Below are positions 51,946 through 60,155 of a stretch of DNA of 64,000 nt, in pieces (positions within the stretch are counted from its first letter, which is position 1; every line of letters starts with the position of its first letter). The DNA is from Armatimonadota bacterium (GTDB lineage: Bacteria; Armatimonadota; Chthonomonadetes; Chthonomonadales; CAJBBX01). The notes beneath the pieces were generated by a model. That model did no database searches, had not been told where the DNA came from, and worked only from the letters and a program-made list of their open reading frames with translations. The stretch is taken from the NCBI GenBank assembly GCA_026392115.1, contig JAPLCQ010000086.1, forward strand, positions 57,272 through 121,271, given 5' to 3'. A program made the position numbers and the translations under genes.

Positions 51946-53163
51946 GTGCGCGTCACCTACCTGCACCAGTACGCCAACCTGCCCGAGCACGGCGGACCCA
52001 CGCGCTCCTACGAGATGGCCCGCAGGCTGGCCGCGGCGGGCCACCAGGTGAACCTCGTCACCAGCGACCACCGCCGGCTCCACGGGAGCCCCGGCCGCTG
52101 GACCGTGACCGAACAGGCCGGCTTCACCGCGCACTGGTATGGGCTGGCGTATGCCAACCAGATGGGCTATGCGTCGCGGGCGGCGGCCTTCGTGCGGTTC
52201 GCGGCGGCGGCGGCGGCGCGGTCGGCGGACCTGCCCGCTGACGTGGTCTACGCCACGAGCACTCCGCTGACCATCGCGCTTCCCGGTGTCTGGGCCGCGC
52301 GCCGGCAGCGATGCCCCATGGTGTTTGAGGTGCGCGACCTCTGGCCCGAGGTGCCCATCGCCCTTGGCGCCCTGCCCGGTCCGCTGGCGCCCGCCGCCCG
52401 CCGACTGGAGCGATTCGCGTACCACAACTCCGCTCGGGTGGTGGCTCTCTCGCCCGGCATGCGCGACGGGGTGATCGCCGCGGGCTATCCCGCCGAGCGC
52501 ATCACCGTGGTGCCGAACAGCTGCGACTTCGACGTCTTCGATCTGCCGCCGACGGCCGGGCAGGCGATCCGAGAGCGCACGCCCTGGCTCGGCGGCCGTC
52601 CGTTGGCGCTCTACGCGGGCGCGTTGGGCAAGGTGAACGGCGTCTCCGCCATCGTCCGGTTGGCGCGGCACATGGGTTCGTTGCAGCCCGATGTGCGCTT
52701 CGCCATCATCGGCGACGGACGCGAGGAGGCGATCGTACGCGAACTGGCCCTGGAGACCGGAGTACTGGGCGCAAGCCTCTTCATGCTGCCGCCCATGCCG
52801 AAGCCCGAGGTGGCGCGGTGGCTCAGCGCCGCCACGATCACCATGTCCACCGTTATCAACGTCCCGCAGCTCTGGCCCAACTCCGCGAATAAGTTCTTCG
52901 ACAGCCTGGCGGCCGGACGGCCGATCGCCATCAACCACGGAGGCTGGCAGGCCGATCTGCTGGCGGAGACCGGGGCGGGGCTCGTGCTCCATCCCACGGA
53001 CGCCGCCGACGCCGCCGCCGCGCTATCGAGAGCGCTCTCCGATCCGCGGTGGCTGAGCGGGGCGTCGGCCGCGGCCGCGGAGCTTGGACGGAGCCGCTTC
53101 TCACGGGACGCCCTCGCGCGGGACCTTGAGCGGGCCCTGCGCGAGGCTTCGGGGCGCGAGTGA
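51946..53163 (+). CDS. Glycosyltransferase family 4, WbuB-like (candidate L-FucNAc transferase)
   Basis: A 405-aa GT4 protein whose N-terminus TYLHQYANLPEHGGPTRSYE and the blocks YATSTPLTIALPG, FEVRDLWPEVPIALGAL, YHNSARVVALSPGM and VVPNSCDFDVF are characteristic of the WbuB group, one member of which is a known FucNAc transferase in E. coli O26. The donor domain shows NSANKFFDSLAAGRPIAINHGGW. Because the window encodes UDP-L-FucNAc synthesis (fnlABC), it is the best candidate for using that donor; family similarity is from memory. GTG at 51946 is 5 nt after the previous stop. Confidence 0.85.
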   Translation: MRVTYLHQYANLPEHGGPTRSYEMARRLAAAGHQVNLVTSDHRRLHGSPGRWTVTEQAGFTAHWYGLAYANQMGYASRAAAFVRFAAAAAARSADLPADVVYATSTPLTIALPGVWAARRQRCPMVFEVRDLWPEVPIALGALPGPLAPAARRLERFAYHNSARVVALSPGMRDGVIAAGYPAERITVVPNSCDFDVFDLPPTAGQAIRERTPWLGGRPLALYAGALGKVNGVSAIVRLARHMGSLQPDVRFAIIGDGREEAIVRELALETGVLGASLFMLPPMPKPEVARWLSAATITMSTVINVPQLWPNSANKFFDSLAAGRPIAINHGGWQADLLAETGAGLVLHPTDAADAAAALSRALSDPRWLSGASAAAAELGRSRFSRDALARDLERALREASGRE

Positions 53164-53225
53164 GGCCGAGCGCGGCGCGAAGGGGCCATGGCTCCGTTCG
53201 ACCCGTGCACGTCGGCGCGTTAAGG

Positions 53226-53231
53226 TAGAAT
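53226..53231 (+). promoter_or_regulatory. Putative -10 (TAGAAT) of the second polysaccharide subcluster
   Basis: The gap 53164-53278 breaks the run of overlapping genes. TAAGGTAGAATG at 53221-53232 repeats 21429-21440 exactly over 12 nt. A small GCGGC-AC-GCCGC inverted repeat (53240-53251) follows, in what would be the start of the transcript. No -35 consensus is seen at 17 nt. Confidence 0.5.
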
Positions 53232-53278
53232 GTGACGACGCGGCACGCCGCAGCAACGAAAGGTGTCCGACAAACAGC

Positions 53279-54460
53279 ATGCAGGATGACCACGATATGA
53301 GTGGAGGCTTGCTGCCCGGCTGGCCGCAGTACGACCAGGACCAGATCGATGCGGTCACTCGGGTCCTGCAGTCCGGCAAGGTGAACTACTGGACGGGTGA
53401 CGAATCGCGCCTCTTTGAGAGCGAGTTTGCCGCCCGGTGTGGTTGCGCCTTCGGCATCGCGCTGTCGAACGGCACCGTTGCGCTGCAGTTGGCCCTCATG
53501 GCGCTGGACCTTGAGCCCGGCTCCGAGGTGATCGTTACCCCCCGCTCGTTCGTGGCCTCCGCGGCTGTTGTCCTGATGGCCGGTTGCCGCGCCGTCTTCG
53601 CCGATGTGGACCGCGACACCGGCAACTTCGATCCATCGGCCGTTGAGGCGGCGGTAACGAGCCGCACGCGGGCGATCATCGCCGTGCACCTGGCGGGCTG
53701 GCCGTGCGATATGGGCCGCCTGATGGACATTGCCGATCGTCACGGCCTGCAGATCATCGAGGATTGCGCCCAGGCCCATGGCGCCGACGTCGATGGCCGA
53801 CCGGTGGGATCCTTCGGCCGCGTGGCCACCTGGTCCTTCTGCCAGGACAAGATCATCTCCACGTGCGGCGAAGGCGGCATGATCACCACCAACGACCGCG
53901 GTGTCTGGGAGCGCTGCTGGCAGTACAAGGACCATGGGAAGAACATCAGGTTGGCGGAGGGCAAGCCCGTGAGCCAGCCGCACTTCCAGTATGTGCACGA
54001 CACTCTGGGCAGCAACTGCCGGATGACCGAGGTTCAGGCGGCCGTGGGCCGCGTGCAACTGCGGCGCCTCGATGAGTGGGTCGCCCGCCGCCGGCACAAC
54101 GCCCGGATACTGCGGGAGGAGCTCGGCGACGTTTCGGGGCTCCGTGCGCCCATCCCGACCGCGGGCGTCCATCCGTCGTATTACAAATACTACGCTTACA
54201 CCGGCCCGGGAGTGGATCGCGACCGCGTGGCCGCGCGCATGATGGAGCGCGGCATTCGGTGCTCTGCCGGAAGCTGCAGCGAGATCTACCTGGAGAAGCC
54301 GTTTCGCGATGCGGGGATGGCTCCGGCGGCGCCCTTGCCCGTGGCTCACGAACTGGGTGAGACCTCGCTCATGCTGCAGGTTCATCCGACGCTGAACGAT
54401 GGACATATGTGCAGCATCGCGCAGGCGTTGCGCGAGGCAGTCGCTGAGGCCCGCGGCTGA
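53279..54460 (+). CDS. DegT/DnrJ/EryC1/StrS-family sugar aminotransferase
   Basis: A 393-aa PLP enzyme. The PLP lysine is Lys191 in SFCQDKIISTCGEGG; other family blocks are LSNGTVALQLAL, AVHLAGWPCDM and IIEDCAQAHGADVDG. It transfers an amino group to a keto-sugar nucleotide. The QDK-type active site is shared with perosamine- and bacillosamine-type aminotransferases and differs from the HETKN site of wecE, so it serves another sugar. Start 53279 is uncertain; ATG 53297, with AGGA 10 nt upstream, is possible. First gene after the gap. Confidence 0.87.
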   Translation: MQDDHDMSGGLLPGWPQYDQDQIDAVTRVLQSGKVNYWTGDESRLFESEFAARCGCAFGIALSNGTVALQLALMALDLEPGSEVIVTPRSFVASAAVVLMAGCRAVFADVDRDTGNFDPSAVEAAVTSRTRAIIAVHLAGWPCDMGRLMDIADRHGLQIIEDCAQAHGADVDGRPVGSFGRVATWSFCQDKIISTCGEGGMITTNDRGVWERCWQYKDHGKNIRLAEGKPVSQPHFQYVHDTLGSNCRMTEVQAAVGRVQLRRLDEWVARRRHNARILREELGDVSGLRAPIPTAGVHPSYYKYYAYTGPGVDRDRVAARMMERGIRCSAGSCSEIYLEKPFRDAGMAPAAPLPVAHELGETSLMLQVHPTLNDGHMCSIAQALREAVAEARG

Positions 54461-55470
54461 TGGAGCGTGTCCTGGTAACCGGTGCGGCCGGATTCATCGG
54501 CTACCACGTCAGCCACAAGCTGCTCGATCGAGGCGATCTGGTCATCGGTTTCGACAACCTGAACAGCTATTATGACCCAAAGCTGAAGGCTGATCGCCTG
54601 GCCAACCTGACCGCTCGCACGGGGTTCACCTTCGTTCAGGGCGACCTCGCCGACCAGCGGGCGGTGGACACGCTCTTCCGGGACCACGCGCCCGATGGCG
54701 TGATCAACCTCGCCGCGCAGGCCGGCGTGCGCTACTCGCTTGAGAACCCCCACGCTTACGTTCAGAGCAACCTTGTTGGGTTCATGAGCATACTGGAGGC
54801 CTGTCGGCATCGGGGCGTAAAGCACCTCGTCTATGCTTCATCGAGCTCGGTCTACGGCGCCAACCGCACCATGCCGTTCGCTGTGAGCCACAACGTGGAC
54901 CATCCGCTGAGCCTCTACGCGGCCAGCAAGAAGGCCAACGAGCTCATGGCGCACACGTACAGCCACCTGTACGGCATCCCGACCACCGGCCTGCGGTTCT
55001 TCACGGTCTATGGGCCTTGGGGAAGGCCGGATATGGCCACGTTCCTCTTTACTCGAGCCATCATCGCCGGTGAGCCCATCGACCTCTTCAACCAGGGGCG
55101 GATGCTCCGGGATTTCACTTACGTCGATGACATCGTTGAGGGCGTCGTGCGCGTTCTGGACCGCCCTGCGCAGCCCAGCGCCTCATGGTCCGGCGAGCGG
55201 CCGGAGCCGGGCGCGAGCGCGGCCCCGTACCGCGTCTACAACATCGGCAACAACCGGCCCGTGGAGCTGACCCACTTCGTTCAGGTGCTGGAGGAGGCGT
55301 TGGGGGTGCCCGCCGTCCGGCGCTATCTGCCCATGCAGCCCGGTGACGTGCCCGCCACCTGGGCCGATGTAGACGCGCTGATCGCCGACGTGGGGTTCAG
55401 CCCTTCGACACCCGTCGAGGTGGGCATCAGACGGTTTGTTGAGTGGTACCGCGGGTACTACGGCGTCTAG
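54460..55470 (+). CDS. UDP-glucuronate 4-epimerase-like (CapI/LspL type) SDR
   Basis: A 336-aa extended SDR. It has TGAAGFIGYHVSHKLL, FDNLNSYYDPKLKADRL (the NxYYD segment typical of UDP-glucuronate 4-epimerases), SSSSVYGANRTMPF with the catalytic Ser, and YAASKKANE with Tyr and Lys. LRFFTVYGPWGRPDMA is also typical of this subfamily. It would make UDP-galacturonate from UDP-glucuronate. A UDP-glucose dehydrogenase is not in the window. ATG overlaps the previous stop (TGATG). Confidence 0.9.
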   Translation: MERVLVTGAAGFIGYHVSHKLLDRGDLVIGFDNLNSYYDPKLKADRLANLTARTGFTFVQGDLADQRAVDTLFRDHAPDGVINLAAQAGVRYSLENPHAYVQSNLVGFMSILEACRHRGVKHLVYASSSSVYGANRTMPFAVSHNVDHPLSLYAASKKANELMAHTYSHLYGIPTTGLRFFTVYGPWGRPDMATFLFTRAIIAGEPIDLFNQGRMLRDFTYVDDIVEGVVRVLDRPAQPSASWSGERPEPGASAAPYRVYNIGNNRPVELTHFVQVLEEALGVPAVRRYLPMQPGDVPATWADVDALIADVGFSPSTPVEVGIRRFVEWYRGYYGV

Positions 55471-55550
55471 CGCCCGCCGGCACTCAGCGCCCGGGTACGA
55501 CGCACGGCCCTGTACCGGTAGCGAACGGTTCGCCGGAGCGCTCCAACGCC

Positions 55551-56876
55551 ATGGGTGACGCCCCATCGGGCGCCGCGCGCCCCAAGCTCGTGCAACCCCT
55601 GTCCCTCCGCGCCAACTTCTCGTGGACGCTTGCGGGCAACCTCGTCGCCTACGCCGGGAACTGGGCCATCCTCGTGGCTCTGGCCAAGATGGGCACCAAG
55701 ATGGCCGTGGGCCAGTACACGGATGCGCTGACGGTAGCCCAACCGGTCATGATCTTCGCCCAGATGGGCCTCCGTGTCGTACAGGCCACCGACCAGCGAG
55801 AGTCCCACCGCTTTGGCTCCTATGTGGCGGTGCGCATCAGCTGCATGGCGCTCGCGCTGATGGTATCGATGGCGGTGGCGCTGTGGGGTCCGTTCAGTCA
55901 CGCGGCGGCGCCGGCGCTCATGGTGCTTGCCGTGGCGTTGGTCTTGGACGGCTTCAGCGACGTCATGTACGGCCTGATGCAACAAAAAGAGTGCATGGAT
56001 CGCATCGCCGTCTCCATGATCGTCCGCAACCTCCTGGCGCTGGCCGGCGTCATCGGCGGGTACTACCTGACGCACTCCGTCGCCTGGGCCATGGTGGGTT
56101 CCGCCGTGGGCTACCTCGTCGTGCTCTGCACGTACGACACGCTGTCGGCATCGCGGCTGCTGGGGACCGCGGGTGGCCACAAACGCCGTCTCGAGGCGTG
56201 GCGGCCCGTGTGGGACCGCGCGGCGATGAGGGATATCATGGCGACCGGCTTCCCTCTGGCGCTGATGAGCCTGTTCATCCTGCTCAATACCCGCGGGCCT
56301 CAGTTCATCGTGGGGCGGTTGCTCGGAGAAGGCGCGCTGGGACTCTTCGCCGGGGTCGCCAGCTTGTACAATGTGGGCTACTTCGTGATCAACGCGCTCT
56401 GCGTGGCGGCTGTACCCCGCCTCTCGCAGCACTACACGCGGGGCGAGGAACGGCAGTTCCTTCGCATCGGCGGAGCGCTGTCCCTGGTGGCCGGCGGCGC
56501 GGGGATCGTGATCTTCCTTGCAGGCTTCCTCTGGGGGCCGAAGTTGCTGGCCACGCTCTTCACGGCCGAGTTCAGCCAGGCCGCGCCGGCACTGAACTGG
56601 ATGCTGGCCGGCGGGGCGCTCTTCTACGTATCCACAGCCATAGGTACTGTGGTATCGTCGACTCGCTCGTTCGCACCGCAAACGGTGCTGTCGGGCGTGG
56701 TGGCCGGTGTCGCCATGCTGGGCGCGTATCTGCTGGTGCCTCGCTATGGCATCCAGGGGGCTGCGTATGCCTCGTTCGCGACCATGGCGGTCAGGCTCTT
56801 GGGAATCGCCGCTGTGTTCGCCTTCCTTTGGCGAGGCCGTGACGCCGCCACGAAAGCGGCGGAAGGACAAGCATGA
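55551..56876 (+). CDS. wzx: Wzx-type polysaccharide flippase (MOP superfamily)
   Basis: A 441-aa protein with about 12 hydrophobic helices and no large soluble domain, fitting the Wzx/RfbX-type flippases. FSWTLAGNLVAYAGNW opens helix 1, and LNTRGPQFIVGRLLGEGALGLFAG is the central loop characteristic of the group. It moves lipid-linked repeat units across the inner membrane. Its presence defines a second, Wzy-dependent export route beside wzm/wzt. Start at ATG 55551 follows an 80-base gap in which I see no other feature; GGAG lies 13 nt upstream, so the start is not certain. Confidence 0.88.
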   Translation: MGDAPSGAARPKLVQPLSLRANFSWTLAGNLVAYAGNWAILVALAKMGTKMAVGQYTDALTVAQPVMIFAQMGLRVVQATDQRESHRFGSYVAVRISCMALALMVSMAVALWGPFSHAAAPALMVLAVALVLDGFSDVMYGLMQQKECMDRIAVSMIVRNLLALAGVIGGYYLTHSVAWAMVGSAVGYLVVLCTYDTLSASRLLGTAGGHKRRLEAWRPVWDRAAMRDIMATGFPLALMSLFILLNTRGPQFIVGRLLGEGALGLFAGVASLYNVGYFVINALCVAAVPRLSQHYTRGEERQFLRIGGALSLVAGGAGIVIFLAGFLWGPKLLATLFTAEFSQAAPALNWMLAGGALFYVSTAIGTVVSSTRSFAPQTVLSGVVAGVAMLGAYLLVPRYGIQGAAYASFATMAVRLLGIAAVFAFLWRGRDAATKAAEGQA

Positions 56877-57649
56877 CGAACGACGCGTTGTTGCGCCAAC
56901 CCGCGGACGCCTTGCCCGCCTTCCTGGCTTCCGCTGAGAAGCTGGGCATGTGGAGCACGGCTCGGCGGCTGGGCCACTACGGCTCCTCGCTCTACGCGGA
57001 TGTACCCCTTCGCGGCAAGCGGATGCTGGATATCGGCGGCGGGAACGGCGTTTTCAGCCTCTACGCGGCCGCATCGGGCGCCGCCCGGGTCATCTGTTTG
57101 GAGCCGGAGACGGACGGCAGCAGCGCGGGCATGCGCGAGACCTTCAGCCGCGTCGCGCTGGACATCGGCGCACCCAACGTGGAGATGCGCCCCTGCTTCA
57201 TGGAGGAGTTCAGCGCCGAGCCGAGCAGCTTCGATGTCGTGCTGATCCACAACTCGATCAACCACTTTGACGAACCCGCATGCATCGCATTCCAGAAGGA
57301 CCCCGCCGCCCGGGCCAAGTACCGGAGCATGTTTGAGACGATCGATCACTGGCTGGCTCCCGGCGGACACCTGCTCTTGGCCGACTGCTCCTCGCGCAGC
57401 CTCTACTCGGCGCTGGGTGTGCGCAACCCGTTCATGCCTGACATTGAGTGGCACAAGCACCAGCCGCCAGAGGCATGGGAAGGCCTTCTGAACCAGTTGG
57501 GCTACAGCCGATGCTGCCTGCGCTGGACATCGCCCAATACCTTCGGCAAGCTGGGCGTGGCGCTGCTCTCCAATCGCCTGGGCGGCTACGTAACGCTGGG
57601 TCACTTCCGGCTCCACATGGTGAAGGCGGCGGCTGGAGCACGCGCTTGA
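56873..57649 (+). CDS. Class I SAM-dependent methyltransferase
   Basis: A 258-aa protein with motif I MLDIGGGNGVFSLYAA, acidic SAM ribose-binding residue in ICLEPETDG, and VVLIHNSINHFDE for motif IV. HWLAPGGHLLLADCSSRS is motif V/VI. It probably O- or N-methylates a sugar of the repeat unit. ATG overlaps the wzx stop (ATGA). Confidence 0.85.
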   Translation: MTNDALLRQPADALPAFLASAEKLGMWSTARRLGHYGSSLYADVPLRGKRMLDIGGGNGVFSLYAAASGAARVICLEPETDGSSAGMRETFSRVALDIGAPNVEMRPCFMEEFSAEPSSFDVVLIHNSINHFDEPACIAFQKDPAARAKYRSMFETIDHWLAPGGHLLLADCSSRSLYSALGVRNPFMPDIEWHKHQPPEAWEGLLNQLGYSRCCLRWTSPNTFGKLGVALLSNRLGGYVTLGHFRLHMVKAAAGARA

Positions 57650-59010
57650 CGCAGTCGCAACCGCCACCGCCTGACCGCCCGAGCCCGGTTCTGAACCCTC
57701 AGGATCGACACGAGGCGATAGCCGGAGCCAAGGAGCGGCATGCGCGGACGTTTCTGGTCCGGGCCATGTTCCTTGCGTTCGTCTTCTCCATCCCGTTCGA
57801 CATGGTGGCCATCCAGGCGGGTACAGCCGTCGCCAAGGTCATCGGCATCGCGTTCTTCGCGGCATGTGTGCTCAACCCGCGCGAGCCGTTCGCCAAGCCA
57901 CCGAAGGCGTTCTGGGGCTTCGCACTCTATGTCGGGGTATGGACCCTGTCGGCAGTGCCGCAGTTCGGCCTGTTTCGCGCGGACGTGTCGCTGAGGTTCG
58001 GCACGCTGGTCCAGCTGCTGGCTCTGACGCTTGTGGCGACCAACCTGATGAAGGACAATCGCCTCGCCATCCAGGCGATCTACGCGTTCGCCGCGGCGTC
58101 GGTGCTCATCGCGCTCCTGATGGTGGCTCAGGTCTCCGTTATGCGCGAGGTGACGCCCATCGGGTCGCGGGTGTCGTTCGGCGGCCAGAACTTCAACCAC
58201 ATCGCCGGGGTGTTCGGCATGTCGCTGGTGGCCCTGCTGGGCCTGGCCTATACGACGCAGGAGGCAAGCCGCCGCAGGCAGATCATCGCCGTTCCGGCCA
58301 GCGCCATTCTGGTGGTGATGACCATGGCAACGGGCTCCCGCGGAGGCGTGGTCGCCACGGCGGCCGGGTTGGCGGTTCTGATGGTGCAGGGCGGCAGCCT
58401 CTGGCGGTGGGTCCGCTCGGCGGCCGTCATGGTGGTGGCGTTGGCCTGGCTCGGCTACTCGCTGGCCGGCTCCGACATCACTCTTGGCCGCTTCCGGATG
58501 AGCGTCTTGAAGGGCGATGTGAGCCTGCGTGAGAAGCTCTACCCTGAGCAGGTGGTGATGTTCTCCGAGAGCCCTCTGGTGGGCTTCGGACCCGTCAACA
58601 ATACGCGTGAGCTCGGGAAGAGGATCAAGACCGAGGGCCGCAAGCCCATGGACGCCCACAACCTCGTGCTGCACCTGCTGACGGAGGTGGGCCTCTTCGG
58701 CGCGTTGCCATTCCTGATCGGCCTGGCCTACTGCCTCAGGATCGCTTGGGAAAACCGCCTCGGCGCCCTCGGAGTCGTGCCGCTGGCCGTCCTGTGCGCC
58801 ATGCTCGCCGCCAACCTGTTCGGCAACTGGCTGCCGCGCAAGCCGCTCTGGCTCGCCATCTCCCTGGCGCTGGCTCAGGCGCCGGCCGTGGCCCGGATAC
58901 GGCGGGCGAGACTGGCCGCGCCGGTCGCCGGCGGCGCCGCGACCACCACTGATGCGCCGGCGGCGCCTGACACCGCCGGCGCCGCGTTCGACACGGCCGC
59001 CCGGGCCTAG
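57646..59010 (+). CDS. O-antigen ligase/polymerase-like membrane protein (second Wzy/WaaL-type)
   Basis: The start is TTG 57646 (GGAG 7 nt upstream), overlapping the methyltransferase stop; 454 aa with about 11 helices. The Wzy_C segment VSFGGQNFNHIAGVFGMSL and ATGSRGGVVATAAGLAV, plus DAHNLVLHLLTEVGLFGALPFL near the C-terminus, mark the O-antigen ligase superfamily; the His in DAHN is the likely catalytic one. An Ala/Thr-rich C-terminal tail is unusual. Lying beside wzx, it is the best Wzy polymerase candidate. Confidence 0.87.
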   Translation: MTQSQPPPPDRPSPVLNPQDRHEAIAGAKERHARTFLVRAMFLAFVFSIPFDMVAIQAGTAVAKVIGIAFFAACVLNPREPFAKPPKAFWGFALYVGVWTLSAVPQFGLFRADVSLRFGTLVQLLALTLVATNLMKDNRLAIQAIYAFAAASVLIALLMVAQVSVMREVTPIGSRVSFGGQNFNHIAGVFGMSLVALLGLAYTTQEASRRRQIIAVPASAILVVMTMATGSRGGVVATAAGLAVLMVQGGSLWRWVRSAAVMVVALAWLGYSLAGSDITLGRFRMSVLKGDVSLREKLYPEQVVMFSESPLVGFGPVNNTRELGKRIKTEGRKPMDAHNLVLHLLTEVGLFGALPFLIGLAYCLRIAWENRLGALGVVPLAVLCAMLAANLFGNWLPRKPLWLAISLALAQAPAVARIRRARLAAPVAGGAATTTDAPAAPDTAGAAFDTAARA

Positions 59011-59036
59011 AACAACCCGACCGGAGCCACCGACCC

Positions 59037-60155
59037 GTGAAGGCGCTGCTCGTAGCACCCGCGCCGCCGCCCGAGGGCGGCATGGCCACCTGGACGCAGG
59101 CGGTGCTGGCGGGTCTGGCACAACGCGACGGCCTGGATGTGCGCCTGCTCGATACCGCGGTGCGGTGGCGATCGGTGACCGACCTCACCGCCGTGCGCAG
59201 GCTCATCGGCGGCGCCGTCCAGGGACTGCGGGACAACGCCCGCGTGGCCGCCGCTATCGGCGAGTACAAGCCTGATCTGGTGCATGTCACCACCAGTGCG
59301 GGCTTCGGCGTCTTCCGCGACAGGCTCATGGCGGCAGGGGCTCGCCGACGCGGCGCCCCTGTGGTAATGCACTACCACTTTGGCCGCATCCCTGCGCTGT
59401 CCGCGTCCGGCGGCTGGGAGTGGCGCACGCTCTGCGCCGGGGCGCGGCAGGCCGCACGGCAACTGGTGCTGGATAGGCCCTCGGCCGACGCCCTGCAGCG
59501 CGCCCTGGGCGCACAGACCGTCCGGGTGCAGCCGAACATGGTCGATGCCGCCGCCCTCGGCAGGCTTGCCGACGCCGTCGAAGCGCCGGCGGAGGGCGGT
59601 CGGCTCCAGATCGTCTTCGTCGGCCACGCCATCGTCTCCAAGGGCATCGCCGACCTGGTGTCCGCCTGTGCCTCCCCGACCTGTCCGGATGTGGAGCTTC
59701 GGGTCGTGGGGCCGTGCGAGGCCGCCTACGAGCCCGAGCTCCGTCGCATGGCGGCTCAGAGACGCGCGGGCGACTGGCTCACCCTCAGTGGGCGTCTGCC
59801 GCACGGGGAGGCGCTGTCCGCCATGGCGTCGGCACACCTGGTGGCCCTTCCCAGCGCCAGCGAGGGCTTCCCCAATGTGGTGGTCGAGGCGATGGCTCTG
59901 GGGCGTTGCGTGCTGGCCACGCCGGTCGGCGCCATCCCGGAGATGCTGGCCGACGGCGCGTGCGGAGTGCTCACGCCCGTCGGCGACGTGGGGGCCCTGG
60001 CCCGCTCCATCGCCGCACTCGACGCAGACCGCACCCGGTTGGCGGCGCTGGCGACGGCGGCCCGGCTCCGAGCGGCGACGCGTTATGATGGTCCACAGGT
60101 CCTGGACCGCTTGGTAGAGCTGTGGAGGGAAGCGACGGCGACGCGATGCACATAA
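59037..60155 (+). CDS. Glycosyltransferase family 4
   Basis: A 372-aa GT4 protein. The N-terminus LLVAPAPPPEGGMATWTQ is the acceptor glycine loop; DLVHVTTSAGFGVFRD and PVVMHYHFGRIP follow. The donor domain has VFVGHAIVSKGIADLV, LRVVGPCE and EX7E in LPSASEGFPNVVVEAMALGRCVLA. Start GTG 59037, GGAG 11 nt upstream. Overlaps the next gene by 10 nt. Confidence 0.9.
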   Translation: MKALLVAPAPPPEGGMATWTQAVLAGLAQRDGLDVRLLDTAVRWRSVTDLTAVRRLIGGAVQGLRDNARVAAAIGEYKPDLVHVTTSAGFGVFRDRLMAAGARRRGAPVVMHYHFGRIPALSASGGWEWRTLCAGARQAARQLVLDRPSADALQRALGAQTVRVQPNMVDAAALGRLADAVEAPAEGGRLQIVFVGHAIVSKGIADLVSACASPTCPDVELRVVGPCEAAYEPELRRMAAQRRAGDWLTLSGRLPHGEALSAMASAHLVALPSASEGFPNVVVEAMALGRCVLATPVGAIPEMLADGACGVLTPVGDVGALARSIAALDADRTRLAALATAARLRAATRYDGPQVLDRLVELWREATATRCT

